11,407 nt of DNA. Origin: Larix sibirica (Eukaryota; Streptophyta; Pinopsida; Pinales; Pinaceae). The stretch is from positions 1 to 11,407 of the forward strand of contig NWUY0305081125.1 in the NCBI GenBank assembly GCA_004151065.3. Direction: 5' to 3'. The notes below the pieces were generated by a model. The model saw nothing but the letters and a program-made list of their open reading frames with translations. It was not told the origin of the DNA and made no database searches. Every line of letters begins with the position of its first letter. Within the stretch, counting starts at the first letter, position 1. Below, piece by piece: positions 1 through 6,999 of this stretch. The translations under genes were made by a program, and so were the position numbers.

Positions 1-420
1 AGGATGGACTAAGGAGAAGTCCAACATTCTCCAAGGGTAAATTCAATGTTAACAATGATTTCCCATTTTGTAAACGTTATATGCCAATTTAAGCTTGAAC
101 TTGTAATTGTTCACTGCATATTACAACTATTTCGTAATGAATATGATACTCTATTTCATTTCATGGTTGATGTTATCTGTTACATTTGTTGATGACAATT
201 GTTATATGTTGGAACTTGAAGGTTGATGTTATGGTTTCATATGATGACAATGTTATAACTGCTATATGATTGTTCTTATATGTGTACCAAATGGTTGATG
301 CTTTAATGATTCATTATTATTCCATTTGTTAAATGAAATATATGTTTTCATCTTGTCTGCAACTAATTCGACATTTTACTGTTTTTTTGAATTTATATAT
401 ATTAAAATATATATTATATA
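1..420. repeat. AT-rich segment with degenerate GTTGATG-type repeats
   Basis: No gene is visible here. The sequence GGTTGATGTTAT occurs at 165-176 and again at 221-232, and its first eight bases recur at 293-300. Each of the first two is followed by a related GATGACAA...GTTATA block (about 190-203 and 243-257), so the segment looks like a decayed short repeat with a spacing of about 55-70 bp. The right end (about 395-421) is almost pure A/T and close to palindromic. Similar GATG-rich stretches are found in untranslated ends of plant hAT-type elements, and hAT-like coding debris lies 400 bp downstream. That link is inference. Confidence 0.35.
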
Positions 421-480
421 AAAAACGCTCCCGAAACGGAAGCTTTTGAAAATTTCGCTTTTGCTCCTGCTCCCAAATAA
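421..480. other. C-rich CTCCCGAAACG-type motif cluster, possible transposon subterminal sequence
   Basis: Immediately after the AT-only stretch comes a short block with repeated GCTCC/CTCCC motifs: CGCTCCCGAAACGGAAGC followed by TTTTGCTCCTGCTCCC. It also contains an imperfect inverted element, since GCTCCCG is faced by CGGAAGC across AAA. The block stands out in composition from both flanks. Sub-terminal short motif arrays of this sort are a feature of hAT-type DNA transposons, and hAT-like coding debris lies downstream. I cannot define a terminal inverted repeat or a target-site duplication, so the assignment is tentative. Confidence 0.25.
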
Positions 481-833
481 CCTTGCTGTAGACTGATATT
501 CAATGAAGCTCTCCAGAGGTAATACAAGATAAACCAAGAACAACCAACAATTGAAATAAGAAAGGAAATCTACTTATATAGGACTTGAGACTCAACTTCT
601 TTCTCATTAAAAAAATATTTTTATGTTTAAAACCCTAGATCTATTCTATATCCAAGTAAAAAAGACTTGTTTTCCTCTTGACAAGGTAAAAAATTAATAA
701 GATAATGTAAGTGGTTTTAACAAACACTTTGATAAGTCAAAAAGAGAGGGGCACCTCACCTAGAAGGGGATGAATTAGCTAGAAGGGGGATAAAATTGCT
801 CAAACAAAGGGGAACGACTCACACGTGTGAACA
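481..833. other. No gene seen; low-complexity plant non-coding DNA
   Basis: This stretch has frequent stops in all frames and no recognisable domain, RNA or repeat unit. It contains short purine-rich runs such as AGAAGGGG (about 762-787, twice within 25 bp). It separates the C-rich block from the transposase-like debris. Confidence 0.4.
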
Positions 834-1194
834 ATGAATGCTCAAGAGAGGGGGCGTCTCTTTAAACTCAGTTTTGGAATTGCTAACTTCCTCAATCTTT
901 ATCGGATTTTCTGTTATAACCACTTTTCGGAAATTCAGTGGTTACTCTGCATCTATAGTAATTTTGTTGCTGAAATTTTAATTGCTGTTATTGAGCAAGT
1001 AGGCCCACAAAATGTGTTGCAAGTTATGGGGAAAGGAAATGAACAATAGAATCATCCACCTGAAATAGCACCTTGCCGAAATTCTAAGGATGAAGTGAAA
1101 ATTTGCCCTGCATCTACCGTGGAAGTCATCTATATTGCCGCTCAATCAATTCATGATATTAATAAGAAGAAAGACAAGAAAGAATCATTGAGGC
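834..1194 (+). pseudogene. Decayed hAT-type transposase fragment (DUF659-like strand plus BED-finger flank)
   Basis: In one frame this reads 71 codons to a TAG at about 1047-1049 and then continues open in the same frame to beyond 1195. Bases 969-1025 encode AEILIAVIEQVGPQNVLQV. This closely resembles the segment of the plant hAT-associated DUF659 domain that normally precedes a V-T-D-N-A catalytic-core motif. Here that motif is missing and a stop follows. The next stretch, about 1059-1195, reads like the tail of a BED zinc finger and its basic linker, with C-P-A-S-T and a K-K-K-D-K-K run near 1164. In an intact transposase the BED region comes before DUF659, so the order here is reversed. 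The fragment is dead: no complete domain, an in-frame stop and no catalytic residues. It probably lies within an intron or just upstream of the SPPL exons. The family assignment is from remembered motif patterns, not a search. Confidence 0.5.
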
Positions 1195-1536
1195 TTGAAA
1201 TTCTTGCTGGAGGTGTTGCAAAAAGCTCGAGAACCATATGCTTATCAGGGGTGGGGGGAACCCCAGGATGTCAAAGACAATCCTCCACCACACCATCCAC
1301 AATGCCTTCGACAAGCTCACCTTTGTTTTGATAAGTCAGTTGCTAGTGCACAACCTACTATTAGGTCGTTGGTTGAAATAAGGGAGAAGCACGATTCCAA
1401 CAAGATTGTGGCCAGATGTTTTATATGGAGTGGCATTCCTTTCATCATTGCCAAGAACAACATATTCTACTAGTCAATGTTTGAAGTTGTTTCCATTGTT
1501 GCATGGCGTATGTTACCTGCTAGTTTGTACAAGGGT
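1195..1536 (+). pseudogene. Decayed hAT-type transposase fragment (start of DUF659 region), frameshifted
   Basis: Similarity to a plant hAT transposase continues from the preceding piece but in the next reading frame, so a net single-base insertion or two-base deletion lies at roughly 1195-1240. The frame passes through a proline/serine-rich linker and reaches ARCFIWSGIPFIIAKNNIFY at 1411-1470. This matches the usual opening of the DUF659 region, whose pattern is I-A-R-F-(F/I)-x-x-x-G-I-P-F-N-x-x-(R/K)-S-P-Y-F. A TAG at 1471-1473 interrupts it, yet the same frame continues with recognisable family-like sequence (M-F-E-V-V ... P-A-S-L-Y) to TAA at 1537-1539. The frameshift, internal stop and absence of later domains (DDE residues, C-terminal dimerisation region) mark it as a relic. 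It sits about 750 bp upstream of the SPPL exon on the same strand, which may simply mean insertion in an intron. Confidence 0.55.
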
Positions 1537-1539
1537 TAA

Positions 1540-2291
1540 TTCTAGAAGATGATTGTGAACCAAAGATCTGTACTTGCAAGGATTCTACAAGTAATTTTCT
1601 TTAGTCTTTTGGTCATCTATGTATCTGTTTGTCCACGGTCTTGTTGCAAAATATTGTAAAAATTGAGATAGCACACATAATTGTTTATGAAGGGGCAATC
1701 TATATTGTATAACAAGCACGGATATGATAGTTGTACTCAGCAATTGAGTCATGATTTTTTTTACTGAGAAAGGTTTAGATCCTTGTAGTCTAAATCTTTC
1801 GAAAAAATTTCACTCGATAAAAATTCTCCAAAGCCGAGACCACATCCTAGTACAACTGTCTTAGTCATAGTAATACCTTATCCCTTGGTCTATTACATCT
1901 CACTTCGAGTCACCATGGACATGTGTCAAGCCAGTTTGAGTTAGAATAGAGTCTTTTAGGAGTCCATCTTGCACTTGATCATGATTATTAAGGTGCCTAG
2001 GTGGTTAAACATAAGTTGGATGGTTAGAGGTGACTTTCCCTAGCTCAAACTTTGGGTTTAACGATATTTTTTTCAATTACCTTTTAAAATCCAATCCCCC
2101 TTTCCTCACAAGTCAGTGAAATTTAATTATATTAATTTCCTTGAGTGTCGAAATACTATATTTGATAAAGCTGCTATGAATTTAGAGGAATTTTGGATCT
2201 GAATGTGGATGATTTTCATTTTGAAGGTTTATTTGACATTATGATAATCTGATAAAAAATTTAAATCCATCTTTTAAACTTATGTTTGCAG
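1540..2291 (+). other. Non-coding DNA ending in a 3' splice acceptor; presumed intron of the SPPL gene
   Basis: No coding exon is recognisable here. The segment ends in TTTGCAG at 2285-2291, a standard plant acceptor directly before the SPPL exon. The sequence upstream of it is T-rich, as plant introns are. If the gene is intact, this is the 3' part of an intron that reaches at least back to the window edge and contains the hAT debris. A hairpin at 1768-1800 is listed separately. I looked specifically for an exon with the catalytic G-x-G-D motif or the loop that follows it and did not find one. Confidence 0.5.
1768..1800. repeat. Short inverted repeat (12-bp arms, 9-base loop)
   Basis: GAAAGGTTTAGA (1768-1779) faces TCTAAATCTTTC (1789-1800) across TCCTTGTAG, pairing at 11 of 12 positions, with a G-T pair at the remaining one if transcribed. 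The following bases (AAAAAATTTCACTCG) are A-rich. It may be a repeat end or a fortuitous hairpin. There is nothing to identify it as an RNA gene. Confidence 0.45.
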
Positions 2292-2559
2292 GTCTCTTCC
2301 TCACTTATGTTGCCTTGTACCTCATGGAGGGACAGGGCCAACCAGCACTGCTTTATCTTGTTCCCTGTACACTAGGTATGTGAAATTTGCAATTTGCAGC
2401 CTGTTCCTATGGACTTTTTTTTGTTCATTGCCTAATCTTTTTCACTGGTATATAGGTCTCATTATGATTTTGGCATTGCTGCGACTGGAATTCAAAGACT
2501 TATGGGTTTATGAAGAGCGTGCTGGTTCAAAACCTCAAGATGAAATACAGCAAGCATGA
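2292..2559 (+). CDS. SPPL: Signal peptide peptidase-like protein (SPPL), last two exons, 3' partial
   Basis: SPPL proteins are multi-pass aspartyl proteases of the presenilin/SPP family (GxGD type, peptidase family A22B). They cut type II membrane proteins within the membrane, and plant members sit in endomembranes. Exon 2292-2375 starts in phase 1 after TTTGCAG and encodes a hydrophobic helix, [12 protein letters not shown], then G-Q-G-Q-P-A-L-L-Y. The PAL motif at 2342-2350 is a signature part of the family's active site. The exon ends in P-C-T-L and the first base of a Gly codon. An 80-bp intron (2376-2455, GTATG...TATAG) follows. Exon 2456-2559 completes the Gly codon and encodes I-M-I-L-A-L-L-R, then an acidic/polar tail ([10 protein letters not shown] ... 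I-Q-Q-A) ending in TGA at 2557-2559. Both exons stay in frame and the splice sites are canonical. This is about 62 residues of a protein normally several hundred residues long. The PA domain, earlier helices and both catalytic aspartates would lie upstream and are not in this window. The C-terminal pattern resembles the plant SPPL2-5 group rather than SPP itself, which usually ends in an ER-retrieval lysine motif. A truncated pseudogene is possible, but nothing in these exons is broken. Confidence 0.88.
2376..2455 (+). other. 80-bp GT-AG intron in the SPPL gene
   Basis: The intron begins GTATGTG and ends CTGGTATATAG. It is T-rich in its second half, with a nine-T run near 2415-2423, as expected for a plant intron. 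It splits a glycine codon (G|GT). Reading through it would quickly meet stops, whereas removing it joins two segments that both match the SPPL C-terminus. A second AG within it (TTTGCAG at about 2393-2399) is a possible alternative acceptor, but the protein match favours 2455. Confidence 0.8.
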
Positions 2560-3700
2560 TGTGAGTATTGGATGTCATAATTTTATGTTCTCGAGGCAGA
2601 AGCAGAGGCATTTAATCTGGGATGTTGTTGTTGTAAATGATGTTTGCACTTTGTTATAATTGAGAGAAGTTCAGATATTCATTTCACCAATTAAATCTGG
2701 AGAATGGATTTCTGGCTTCCTCACATTGTTGTCCTGCATAGTTTTAATTAAGCACCGAGCAAAGTTCAATGCAACCGGCACTGTAGTCGTGTGAAAGAGA
2801 GTAATGCCCATAACCAGTCATGTTTATTTTTTAATGTGCACATACGCTTTTTGGTCTATGGGAGCCAAACTAAGGCATTATTTCAGACCATTTATGTCAT
2901 ATTGTTCACCATTCTTATCTGCTTATCAAAGGATGTTGTTCTGCTTGACTGGCTGTCTCCTAAAATGTTTTCAGAAACTGCATGATATTTTGGTGAATAT
3001 TTTATTGCGGTGCATGCCATTCAGTTGCAATTTAACCTTTGTATATTGCTCCTCAACTGATCTCCATTTGAATTTGTACTCACCTGGCCAAGTGGCTATT
3101 GATTGCTTACATTTTAATGCTTTTCCAAGTTAGTAAGATTTCTTTATCTTAGTTCTTTAGTTATATTGATATTGTAATATAGAGGTTTAACTTGTTCTAA
3201 ACATTTTGTCTGTTTTGTATCTACCGGATTTGACATAGTGTTGGGTAAACCTACAATAGTTTTTGCTGTATCTTTATGGCCGCCTTCATACTTTTTAGAC
3301 TACCCACTTTATAGTTTATCATCCGTTGACAAAGGCTGAAGATTGGTCAGTGTCCTGAGCGATCGAGTATAAATTGCAAATGCAAGCAAAAGTAGACAAA
3401 TACATCATTACCAGGTTTGTTTTGTCTCTCTTTGGTTCAACATTTGCTGTCACAGTTATGCCCAGGTATCTGCATCACATGGTTGTTAGCAATGATCCTC
3501 CAATGCTCTCACATGATGATTTACATACACAATAATGAAAACAGCCGAATGTCTAGCTGGAAACTGAGGATTATACACATCCTCGTATCTATTAAATTTC
3601 CTCTTCAATATTATAGTCTTTGCTTAGTCCTCCAGCAAATCTGTAGTGCCCCTTGACTGAATCTAGTACTGCTTAAATGAAATTAATGTTTTCTAGTGAA
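2560..3700 (+). other. Downstream region of SPPL; probable 3' UTR at its start, no further gene recognised
   Basis: The composition here is less extreme than further right and the sequence lacks obvious tandem repeats, so it may include transcribed 3' flank. A GTGAGT donor-like sequence follows the stop codon by one base (2561-2566). Plant poly(A)-type U-rich/TTGTAAATG sequence occurs near 2621-2642. Short open frames exist around 2791-3133 and 3417-3656, but they show no domain, no conserved motif and no exon structure. I regard them as chance frames. Confidence 0.4.
2621..2660 (+). promoter_or_regulatory. Candidate polyadenylation region of the SPPL transcript
   Basis: GATGTTGTTGTTGTAAATGATG followed by TTTGCACTTTGTTATAA lies 60-100 bases after the stop codon. 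Plant poly(A) sites commonly have UG/U-rich far-upstream elements and a loose A-rich near-upstream element rather than a strict AATAAA. The match is to style only, so confidence is low. Confidence 0.25.
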
Positions 3701-4299
3701 CAAAGTAGGTCACTGGGACTTCAAAGTGCCAGTAATCATAGCAACGAAAGAGTGTGTAGATACTCTACGAAGACAAGAGACAAAGAAAAACTAAAAATAA
3801 AAAACCTAATATGGGTGAACCCAAACAAGTAGTAATATATGCAACACAACAGATCGGATTGAGGGTTTTCTCCCTTTCATGCCATTTTGTCAAGGATGAT
3901 TATTAGAAGCGTCATGTGTGCATCATTGATGATTCATGCATTCCTATAGATATGGGGTAATCACAGTTTTGTATAGAATGGTATGTAAAGATATAAAGTT
4001 GTATGGTCCCTAGTAATACCCAGATTCAATCGCCTTTATGTCTAATAGGCTATATTTTTCAATTGAGTAAACGATTACTCGTTCAACAATTTGTTAAAAG
4101 GGATTTGTGTAGGCATGAGAAGTTGCTTTCAATTGATGAAACTCCACATCCCGGGGACTGGATTTCCAAATAGCACGGTTTCCTAAGAGGTACTCTAGGT
4201 TTAGAGCTGTCATGTGTGAGATATTCTAACTTGGCATGAATATAGAACAAAAGCTCTTACAAATGTTGTTTCAAGTTTGTTATCTAACAAATAAGGTCC
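3701..4299. other. Intergenic DNA, nothing recognised
   Basis: All frames are closed at short intervals. I see no domain, RNA gene or repeated unit. This separates the SPPL 3' flank from the tandem-duplication cluster. Confidence 0.4.
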
Positions 4300-4380
4300 G
4301 AAAGAAATTCAATCTAGATGCATTTGGTTTGAAATTAGGTGAAAGAAATTCAATCTAGATGCATTTGGTTTGAAATTAGG
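4300..4380. repeat. Perfect 40-bp direct tandem duplication (period 41)
   Basis: The 40 bases at 4300-4339, which begin GAAAGAAATTCAATC and end GAAATTAGG, recur without a mismatch at 4341-4380 after a single T. Lack of divergence suggests a recent duplication compared with the other repeats nearby. Confidence 0.95.
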
Positions 4381-4598
4381 ATTAAAATTGTCTGAAATTT
4401 AGCACTGAAATCGGCTTTTTCGTTTCTGATTATTGGCAATAGTAGTCTTCATATAGATATAAACACAGATTTGTGTCAAGAATTTACTAGTCTGACTTTT
4501 TCTGTTTAGATCTTGGAACTTGTTTTTAATTGATGTCTATTGCGTTTTTTTGTTAATATGGGAAAGTTTAGATGGTAGATTAGGTTTCTTCCTCCAAG

Positions 4599-4686
4599 CA
4601 TGCCAAAAGGGTAATAATGCATTCTGTTATTTAATAATCTTCCATGCCAAAAAGGTAGTAATGCATTCTGTTAGTTTATAATCTTC
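4599..4686. repeat. 44-bp direct tandem duplication, slightly diverged
   Basis: Copies at 4599-4642 and 4643-4686 both start CATGCCAAAA, share TAATGCATTCTGTTA and end ATAATCTTC. They differ at only a few positions and abut without a spacer. Confidence 0.9.
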
Positions 4687-4884
4687 CACGGTTTGTGTGG
4701 ATGGCATGTGCTCGTGTATAAGGTTTGATTAGCTTTTGAAAATGTATCCTTTGAACTGCAAAGAGCTCTCCATAAACAGGATTAGAGGAGGATGGGGTAA
4801 AATCCAACTATATAGGCCGAGTGAGCTTAATTTTGAATATTCTACAGCGTTATGATGCCATGGTTTGAGATTCTATCTTCTTAC

Positions 4885-4973
4885 ATTTGAATTTTACTAA
4901 AATTATATTCAAATCAATCTTCTTATATCTACAAATCATTTGAATTTGACTAAGATTATATTCAAATCAATCT
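4885..4973. repeat. 36-bp direct repeat with 53-bp period
   Basis: ATTTGAATTTTACTAAAATT... at 4885-4920 recurs at 4938-4973 with two substitutions visible (T to G in GAATTTGACT, A to G in AAGATT). Both copies end TATATTCAAATCAATCT. The 17 bases between the copies (4921-4937) are not repeated after the second copy. Confidence 0.9.
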
Positions 4974-5040
4974 GGGACTAATATTAGTAGTCACTTCGTT
5001 CATCAAATTTAAAGGAAAATACTAAAATTGAATGAACGTA

Positions 5041-5099
5041 TTTGATTATGTTCAATAAATAAATTAAACTTGAATTTGATTATGTTCAACAAATAAATT
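5041..5099. repeat. 25-bp direct repeat with 34-bp period
   Basis: TTTGATTATGTTCAATAAAT plus AAATT at 5041-5065 recurs at 5075-5099 with one substitution (AATAAAT to AACAAAT). Bases just before each copy are also related, so the true unit is probably about 34 bp. Confidence 0.85.
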
Positions 5100-5166
5100 C
5101 CTTTTTCAAAATTATAATGAAATCCATGTTATATTAAGTAATTTAAAAAAAAATATATTTTTATGA

Positions 5167-5710
5167 ATAATAGTTTATGGATATAATTTATAAATTTTGA
5201 AAAAAATGAATAACGTATCTTTTCTTGATGTTGAATATTTGTGGTTTTTAAAAAATCCCATTGTCATCAAACACACATACGATATTGTTAAAGTTATATT
5301 GTGGTAAGACAACATCTAGTCTCTTGTTGGGCCTTAATGTGGCCAATAGTGTGCAGCACATGAAGTTCTTGTGTTATAAAGTTGAAATAAACAAAAACTT
5401 AATTTGTGATAACAATTTGTAGATAATTTACAAATTTTGAATTATGCATATTTTCTTTATTCTTCATGTGTTATAAAGTTGAAATAAACAAAAACTTAAT
5501 TTATGATAACAATTTGTAGATAATTTATAAATTTTGAATTATGTGTATTCTCTTTATGGTAAATGTGTGCTTTTTTAAAATCCCATTTTCATCAAATTCA
5601 AACACGAACACAAATTGTCACTTAGATTCTATTGTGCTAAGACATAAAATCTAGTTTCTTGTAAGGCCATTTTCTGCTCAATAATGTGCACAATAATTGT
5701 GTTAGTATGT
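5167..5710. repeat. Diverged duplication of a unit of about 325 bp with a nested repeat
   Basis: The block TAATTTATAAATTTTGA at 5184-5200 recurs at 5521-5537. AAAATCCCATT(G/T)TCATCAAA at about 5252 recurs at about 5577. GACA...ATCTAGT(C/T)TCTTGT...GGCC near 5310-5332 recurs near 5641-5668, and a following TGTGCA...C element also recurs. Offsets run from 325 to 337 bases with small indels between copies. This looks like an old local tandem duplication of AT-rich DNA. No terminal repeats or coding sequence identify it as a named element. Confidence 0.7.
5371..5557. repeat. 90-bp direct repeat with 97-bp period, nested in the larger duplication
   Basis: GTGTTATAAAGTTGAAATAA...TCTTTAT at 5371-5460 recurs at 5468-5557 with only a handful of substitutions (for example TTTGTGATAAC against TTTATGATAAC, and TTTACAAATT against TTTATAAATT). 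The copies are far more alike than the two halves of the surrounding 325-bp duplication, so this is a later event. Confidence 0.93.
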
Positions 5711-5886
5711 ATCTAATAACATAATTTGATGCCCCAGCTGAAATATTTTATCCTTTTGATAGCTTATTAAATGTGCCCCAAGCCTCATTATTCATTATTT
5801 AAGTAATAATAAATGATTTATAGATATATTAACTCAATAATACACAAATTATTTTACATGCTGAAAGTGTCTGATGAGAATTCATT
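5711..5886. other. AT-rich intergenic DNA, nothing recognised
   Basis: This short spacer between the nested duplication and the microsatellite has no open frame of note and no repeat unit. Confidence 0.35.
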
Positions 5887-5919
5887 ATGATGATGATGAT
5901 GATTATTATTATTATTATT
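5887..5919. repeat. Compound trinucleotide microsatellite (ATG)n(ATT)n
   Basis: Five ATG units run directly into six ATT units, 33 bases in all. It is a typical plant non-coding microsatellite and a likely site of length variation between individuals. Confidence 0.95.
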
Positions 5920-6629
5920 TAATAAGACCAACTTCAGTTCATCAAATCTATAATCTTAAATTAATTAGTTTGATTTATCTAGTGGTCCCATGATCGTGTA
6001 ACTGAGAAATGATATTTCCAAGTTCCTTTTGATTTCTATGAGTTAACAAGATATGGAGTTTGGTTTTATTACAAATGTTTTGAAAATTAGATCTAATGTC
6101 TTTGGAGATCATGCGACCCAAGGTAATGCTTTTTATTCTCCGTATTATTATTTGTTTTACATATTTTACAAGTTCTTATATGCAAAACATTCTAGGTCTT
6201 GTCTAGTGCCCTATCTCACTATAAAGCTCATGCGGTTTTGTTCTTATCTTGGAATACAATATTTTAGAGTATAAATTATGTTAGTTCTGAAATGTTCATA
6301 CTTTTACAATATTTTTTTTCTTGAGCTGACAGTGATGAAATGTAATTTTGATTTTCTAACTTGGTATTAATGATTTTTTTTGTAGTAATTCAACTCCATC
6401 TTTTTTTTAGTGCTTTCCACATTTTATTTTTAAACTTAGTTATGATAGTGCATTTAACAATGCTTATATCTTGAATGGTGTCCTCATCCACTATCCCTTC
6501 TTGGTTTAACCGAGAGACTATATCTTTACTTCAAGCTCTGTTGAGCATTGAGTGGCTTTCACTGATGTTTGAAGCAGTTATAGGAAGCCTTTGATTCTTC
6601 ATGTTAATTAGTTTATGCTTTGTATATAA
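5920..6629. other. AT-rich intergenic DNA, nothing recognised
   Basis: The stretch has several T-runs (for example near 6310 and 6375) and frequent stops. A 73-codon open frame at 6053-6274 has no recognisable motif and ordinary AT-rich composition, so I do not call it a gene. Confidence 0.4.
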
Positions 6630-6788
6630 GTCCTTGATCATAGACTTATTCTCGATGGGAGGAAACCCAACATCTACAAGGAGTATAGGATGAGGGATGC
6701 AATACTTAATTTGAAGGTTATTTATTACAAGGGTGTTGAAGATGATTCCCTTTTGTTTGGGTCAAACCAAAATTCTGCAACTTCATAA
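6630..6788 (+). pseudogene. Short coding-like fragment of unknown origin
   Basis: A frame of about 52 codons runs from just after a TAA (6627-6629) to a TAA at 6786-6788. It reads L-D-G-R-K-P-N-I-Y-K-E-Y-R-M-R-D-A in its first part and Y-K-G-V-E-D-D-S-L-L-F-G in its second. The residue mix is unlike the poly-F/L/I/N translations around it: it is rich in charged residues and balanced in composition. The local DNA is also less AT-rich (GATGGGAGGAAACCC). The D-D-S-L-L-F-G end loosely recalls the x-D-D core of non-LTR retroelement reverse transcriptase, but the preceding residues do not support that. There is a GTAAG donor-like site shortly downstream at 6806. It could be a gene-derived exon fragment, retroelement debris or chance. 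I do not assign a function. Confidence 0.25.
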
Positions 6789-6999
6789 TTGATCTTAAGA
6801 CCAAAGTAAGTTTTCTAACTCCTATTAATTTTTTTTTCCCAACACTCTAATTGCAATTTAGTTTATGATTAAAATCAATTTCAAGATAGTCATGAAAATG
6901 AAATTCTTCAAAGTTTCTATAATCACGAACACAATCATAGTAAATGATTGATTTCAATTTAATGATCCTTGCCTATGTTAGATTGGGATTTTATCAATT
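6789..6999. other. Intergenic DNA, nothing recognised
   Basis: AT-rich spacer between the coding-like fragment and the first copy of the 0.9-kb tandem repeat. Confidence 0.35.

Noticed and set aside
1985-2050. Possible tRNA-like sequence (GGTGCCTAGGTGGTTAAA...)
   Set aside because: No cloverleaf can be drawn: no consistent acceptor stem and no GTTCGAATC-type T-loop.
2791-3133. Overlapping open frames of 64 and 109 codons downstream of SPPL
   Set aside because: They lie in different frames over the same bases, are rich in Phe/Cys/Leu as expected from AT-rich non-coding DNA, and show no domain or splice structure. The region is better read as 3' flank.
3417-3656. 79-codon open frame
   Set aside because: No family resemblance, hydrophobic by composition, and not flanked by recognisable exons or a promoter.
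6053-6274. 73-codon open frame
   Set aside because: The Phe/Tyr-rich translation is typical of T-rich DNA and carries no motif.
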